From positions 1-64,000 of the forward strand of contig JAAFKA010000020.1 of the NCBI GenBank assembly GCA_013299115.1: a DNA stretch of 64,000 bases, in the 5' to 3' direction. Under the pieces are notes generated by a model. It did not search any database. It was not told the origin of the DNA and was given only the letters and a program-made list of their open reading frames with translations. A program made the translations under genes and the position numbers. Numbering within the stretch: the first letter of the stretch is position 1; the number at the start of each line of letters is the position of its first letter. This DNA comes from Cytophagales bacterium. GTDB taxonomy: Bacteria; Bacteroidota; Bacteroidia; Cytophagales; Thermoflexibacteraceae. Shown piece after piece: positions 60,786 to 64,000 of this stretch.

Positions 60786-60812
60786 TATCCGACACCTCAA
60801 AGGTGTCGGATA
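60786..60812 (-). terminator. Hairpin of the GACACCTC family, 3' of nusA
   Basis: TATCCGACACCT faces its complement around AAA-like centre bases; it matches 19926-19956. It lies 26 bases past the nusA stop on the minus strand. The rest of 60579-60785 is AT-rich with no gene seen. Confidence 0.7.
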
Positions 60813-60837
60813 GTTAAGTTTAAGTACTTACAATCTT

Positions 60838-62094
60838 TTACTCAAACTCTTTTTTGAGTATATCCAGCACAAATTCTGCGGTTTCCTCCTCCAATTCTGT
60901 GCGTCTAACCAAATCATCTTTCGAAACTGCCAACACACTTCGAGCTGTATCTAAGCCTATGCGGTTGAGTTCCTCTATAATCCAGTCTTCTATCACGTCT
61001 GAAAATTCTGTCAATTCCACGTCATCTTCCTCCTCTTGGTCTTCGTTATCTCTGAATACGTCAATTTCGAGGTCGACCAAACGGCTTGCCAATTTGATAT
61101 TTTGCCCATTTTTGCCTATTGCTAACGAAACTTGGTCACGTTTGAGGTAAACAGAAGCCCTGCCTTTCTTTTCGTCTATTTTGCAGCCCGAAATTTTGGC
61201 GGGACTCAAGGCTCTGGCAATAAAGAGGTCTTTGTTGTCCGTATAGTTGATGACATCGATGTTTTCGTTGCACAATTCACGTACAATGCTGTGAATCCGC
61301 GAGCCTTTCATACCCACGCAAGCACCTACGGGGTCTATTCTATCATCATAGGACTCAACGGCTACTTTTGCTCTGTCGCCCGGCTCTCGAACTATTTTGC
61401 GAATGGTTATCACACCCTCAAAAACTTCGGGAACTTCGCCCTCCATCAGTCTTTCTAACAAAACAGGTGAGGTACGAGATAAAATAATTTTTGGGTTGCC
61501 ATTTATCATCTCTACGCGGTGAATAACGGCACGAATGGCATCGCCTTTTTTATAACGGTCTTTGTAGATTTGCTCCGTTTTTGGCAAAGTCAATTCTTGT
61601 TTTTCCGCATCTTGCACCACTATTTCTCTGCCCAAAACCTGATAAACTTCACCTACTATGATTTCGCCTACCAATTCTTTGTATTTTTGGAACAAAATAT
61701 CTTTTTCCAAATCTTTAATCCGTTGAATTAAAGTCTGGCGAGCAGTCTGCACCACGCGGCGACCAAAATCTTCCATTTTTACCTCTTGAGCTACTTGCTC
61801 ACCTATGGCAAAGTCTGGCTCAATTTTCTTAGCCTCACACAACCGAATTTCTTTGTTTTCGTCGAAGAAATCATCAGTTTCCTCCGAATCATCGGCTACG
61901 ATGGTGCGGTAACGCCAAATTTCTAAGTCCCCTTTATCGGTATTGATAATGACATCGAAATTTTCGTCTGAACCGTATTTTTTTCTAATCATGGTGCGAA
62001 ATACCTCTTCTAACACCTTCATCATGGTCGGTCTGTCAATATTTTTGGTCTTGGCAAAATCCGAAAACGACTCTATTAATGCTCCTGTTTCCAT
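60838..62094 (-). CDS. nusA: Transcription termination/antitermination protein NusA
   Basis: The product is 418 residues: an N-terminal RNA-polymerase binding domain (KTKNIDRPTMMKVLEEVFRT), an S1 domain (GEIIVGEVYQVLGREIVVQD), two KH domains (VGACVGMKGSRIHSIVRELC; AIGKNGQNIKLASRLVDLEI) and an acidic C-terminus (DQEEEDDVELTEFSDVIEDW). It is a regulator of pausing and termination. In Bacteroidota it usually sits between rimP and infB. Neither is next to it here: a terminator follows and an acetyltransferase-like gene precedes. Confidence 0.95.
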   Translation of the reverse strand: METGALIESFSDFAKTKNIDRPTMMKVLEEVFRTMIRKKYGSDENFDVIINTDKGDLEIWRYRTIVADDSEETDDFFDENKEIRLCEAKKIEPDFAIGEQVAQEVKMEDFGRRVVQTARQTLIQRIKDLEKDILFQKYKELVGEIIVGEVYQVLGREIVVQDAEKQELTLPKTEQIYKDRYKKGDAIRAVIHRVEMINGNPKIILSRTSPVLLERLMEGEVPEVFEGVITIRKIVREPGDRAKVAVESYDDRIDPVGACVGMKGSRIHSIVRELCNENIDVINYTDNKDLFIARALSPAKISGCKIDEKKGRASVYLKRDQVSLAIGKNGQNIKLASRLVDLEIDVFRDNEDQEEEDDVELTEFSDVIEDWIIEELNRIGLDTARSVLAVSKDDLVRRTELEEETAEFVLDILKKEFE

Positions 62095-62162
62095 TTTTTT
62101 CAGTGGTTTCGCCTTAAGCGAATGAAATTATTTTATTATGCTATTGAATTTTTTTATACAAT

Positions 62163-62192
62163 AAAAAAGGGGACTTCTCAGTTCCCTTTTTT
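62163..62192 (-). terminator. Terminator between the acetyltransferase-like gene and nusA
   Basis: AAAAAAGGGGA and TCCCTTTTTT form a stem around CTTCTCAGT. On the minus strand the U-run follows the stem. It separates the two transcripts, so nusA has its own promoter. Confidence 0.75.
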
Positions 62193-62271
62193 GATTTCCA
62201 TTTTTGACACACAAAGGTAGGTTTTATTTTTTATACTACCAAAAAATATGGTCTTTATTTACACTAATTGG

Positions 62272-63444
62272 CTATTCAATCACAGGGCATCTTTTAAACT
62301 CTTTGGTTTCGTCAAACAGTTTGCGGTAAGTAATGTGAGTTTTGTAAATTTTGCTCCCAATAGCCTCTACCACACGAATCATTTTGGGGTTAAAATCGCC
62401 GACCCATTTCATTTGAATAGTTTTGTAAGAATAATTGGGTTGGTGTGCAACCCAAGAGTAGGCTTTCATTAGTGCCATTTCTACGCCTTTTTTCTGAAAA
62501 TCTGGCACTACACCAAACACCACGCCCAACACCCTATCAAATTTTTTGAATAATTTGTAATAGGCAAAACGCAACATACCGAGCCAATTCATTTTGCCGT
62601 TTATGTGCTTAATGACCTGATTGGCATCGAGAATCTGTACATAAAAACCAATAGGCTCACCTTTAAAATAGCCAAACCATATTACTTTTTCGTCTATCAC
62701 AGGTTTCATTTGTTTCAGCAAGTTCAATACTTGTTCTGACGAAAGTTCTTTTCCTCCTGCGTGTTTGCCCCAAGCCTTGTTGTAAATAGTGCGAAAATCC
62801 TCCGCATATTTTGCTATTTCTTTCAGGCGAAGGTGTTTAAATTCATAGTCGGGATTGTTTATAATTCGGTCTGCCCTTGAGTCTAAGGCTGGTGACAATT
62901 TATCTGCCAATAATCTGTAATAAGTGTATTGTTGGAAGTAATCTTTGAATCCATAAGCCGTTAAAAGGTCGTTGTAATAAGGCAGATTGTAGTTCATCGT
63001 ATAAACAGGCTCATAAAAACCATCTTTTAGGCAACCCCACCACGAGTCTCTTTCACCAAAATTAATAGGTCCGTCCATAGCTTCTATGCCTTTATTTTGA
63101 GCCAGCAACCAGTTTTTGCATGTATCAAAGAGCAAAAAAGCAGCTTTTTGGTCATTGATACACTCAAAAAAGCCCATGCCTCCCGTAGGCTGGTCGTTGT
63201 CTTTGGTCATGGTATCAAAATCTATAAAAGCAGCCACTCTGCCAATAGTTTGGGCTTGGTCGTCTTGCAAAATCCAACGGGTGCAGATTCCATGTTGGAA
63301 AGTTTTGTTTTTTTGAGGGTCAAAAACGGTTTCAATATCCTTGTCTAAGGGTCTTACCCAGTTGGGGTCGTCTTTATATATCCGCACAGGCAAGGTCAAG
63401 AATTCTTTGATATGAGCAACCGAGCTAACTTCTATGATTTGCAT
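62272..63444 (-). CDS. GNAT-superfamily-like protein
   Basis: This 390-residue soluble protein occurs as a conserved hypothetical in many Bacteroidota as I remember. It starts MQIIEVSSVAHIKEFLTLPV and contains GPINFGERDSWWGCLKDGFY and MNYNLPYYNDLLTAYGFKD, then GVVFGVVPDFQKKGVEMALM, which looks like a GNAT acetyl-CoA loop (P-D-F-Q-K-K-G) near residue 330. It likely has two GNAT-like domains, with only the second keeping the cofactor loop. Substrate unknown. Confidence 0.7.
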   Translation of the reverse strand: MQIIEVSSVAHIKEFLTLPVRIYKDDPNWVRPLDKDIETVFDPQKNKTFQHGICTRWILQDDQAQTIGRVAAFIDFDTMTKDNDQPTGGMGFFECINDQKAAFLLFDTCKNWLLAQNKGIEAMDGPINFGERDSWWGCLKDGFYEPVYTMNYNLPYYNDLLTAYGFKDYFQQYTYYRLLADKLSPALDSRADRIINNPDYEFKHLRLKEIAKYAEDFRTIYNKAWGKHAGGKELSSEQVLNLLKQMKPVIDEKVIWFGYFKGEPIGFYVQILDANQVIKHINGKMNWLGMLRFAYYKLFKKFDRVLGVVFGVVPDFQKKGVEMALMKAYSWVAHQPNYSYKTIQMKWVGDFNPKMIRVVEAIGSKIYKTHITYRKLFDETKEFKRCPVIE

Positions 63445-63457
63445 ATAGGTAATTGTA

Positions 63458-63484
63458 AATTAGTAAATTAGTAAATTAGTAAAT
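63458..63484. repeat. Short tandem repeat of AAATTAGT
   Basis: Three copies of an 8-base unit in a row lie directly upstream of the GNAT-like gene. They could affect promoter spacing by slippage. Confidence 0.7.
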
Positions 63485-63517
63485 TGCAAGGGTTTAAAGG
63501 GAGGACATCTAAATTAA

Positions 63518-64000
63518 TCACACCAACTTACCAAAAATTTCTTTCAAGAAGTTTTCTATCAAAATAGGTTTTGGCAAGTCGTGGACTTGGGGCAAGGTGT
63601 AAAAATCTGCTTGTGTTGCTGTTTTGAGTTGTTGGGCTAAGGTTTCATTTTGTACAGCCAAATACCAAAACTGCACATAAATTGTCTGGTGCGTCAGTTG
63701 GTGTACGTAAGTTGGCGACTCTCTCAACAAATACAGCCCCTTTTCGTCTGTTGGTGTGGCTATGGGCAGCTTGCCTGTAAAATTGGCTAAGTCTTGTTGG
63801 TTTAGCTGCTCAAAAATAGGATAAATCAAGTTGGCTATTGCGTTTGGTTGATTTTCTGTTGCAATTTCTTCCTTGCTAACTTCCTCGTTACTAACTTCTT
63901 CATTGCCAATTTCGGTAATTTTTTCATTTGCAACTTCTTGATGACTTTCCTCCACTGTTGCCTGTTCACTTTCAATTTCCTCTGTTTGTGTTGTTTGGGC
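63518..64000 (-). CDS. mutY: A/G-specific adenine glycosylase C-terminal part (partial)
   Basis: Only the end of the gene is in the window and the frame is open through position 64000. The C-terminus reads GLYLLRESPTYVHQLTHQTI, then LPQVHDLPKPILIENFLKEI, the NUDIX-like recognition domain ending of Bacteroidota MutY (HQLTHQ motif). MutY removes A mispaired with 8-oxoguanine. Before it is an unusual Glu-rich run of about 45 residues (EEIESEQ, EEVSNEEVSKEEIATENQ) between the expected catalytic and recognition domains. The iron-sulfur catalytic half lies outside. Confidence 0.8.
   Translation of the reverse strand, partial: AQTTQTEEIESEQATVEESHQEVANEKITEIGNEEVSNEEVSKEEIATENQPNAIANLIYPIFEQLNQQDLANFTGKLPIATPTDEKGLYLLRESPTYVHQLTHQTIYVQFWYLAVQNETLAQQLKTATQADFYTLPQVHDLPKPILIENFLKEIFGKLV

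Overview
The window looks like part of a chromosome from a Bacteroidota bacterium, most likely a Cytophagia-type glider. Supporting signs are AT-rich intergenic DNA, a lack of clear Shine-Dalgarno sequences, several promoters of the Bacteroidota form TTTG-N20-TAnnTTTG, a large secreted protein with a gliding-motility/type IX secretion C-terminal domain, a lipoprotein-type TamL, and the PurL, NusA, RlmN and serine dehydratase set expected in this phylum. Nothing in the window fixes the genus.

Layout. 1-2.2 kb: an IS end, a broken gene fragment, tRNA-Arg(TCT), and an IS66-family element with a frameshifted transposase. 2.2-16 kb: a contractile-phage tail locus in P2-like gene order (sheath, tube, two membrane proteins, tail chaperone with an apparent -1 frameshift site, tape measure, gpU-like, gpX-like, gpD-like hub, gpV-like spike, gp25). 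Before it lie a few head/neck-side genes and an amidase in a rearranged orientation, and a hicBA toxin-antitoxin pair. The locus stops at gp25. No baseplate J, gpI, fibre, capsid, terminase or integrase gene is visible, so it is a prophage remnant, or a tail module whose missing parts lie elsewhere. 16-17.1 kb: small unknown genes. 17.1-35.7 kb: mostly housekeeping and envelope genes on the minus strand (GH31, rhomboid, methyltransferase, ABC transporter, TamL, TPR protein, rlmN, phosphohexomutase), interrupted by an ATPase/DUF4276 remnant, a DUF433/DUF5615 toxin-antitoxin pair and an HNH protein. 35.7-41.3 kb: a defence-like island (PARIS-like ATPase plus DUF4435 pair, AIPR protein, broken nucleotidyltransferase, orphan DUF433). 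41.3-55.9 kb: secreted and core genes (CHU_C protein, sdaA, metzincin protease, RluA-type synthase, SpoIIE-type phosphatase, purL) with a RAYT transposase remnant and REP-like palindromes. 55.9-60.6 kb: two more ATPase/TOPRIM pairs and two small genes. 60.8-64 kb: nusA, an acetyltransferase-like protein and the end of mutY.

The most unusual content is (1) a PARIS-like ATPase whose C-terminus carries about three PPR-like repeats, motifs otherwise known for RNA binding in organelles; (2) four separate two-gene modules of a P-loop ATPase followed by a TOPRIM-like partner within 38 kb, one of them with its partner internally deleted; (3) a canonical T TTT TTC slippery site in the tail chaperone gene; (4) an AIPR gene bracketed by 130-bp direct repeats that have overwritten the end of a neighbouring gene; and (5) a rich set of intergenic palindromes sharing one architecture, some clustered at a truncated REP-associated transposase.

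All functions are assigned by reading motifs and gene order. No database search was run, so family names for divergent proteins are judgements.
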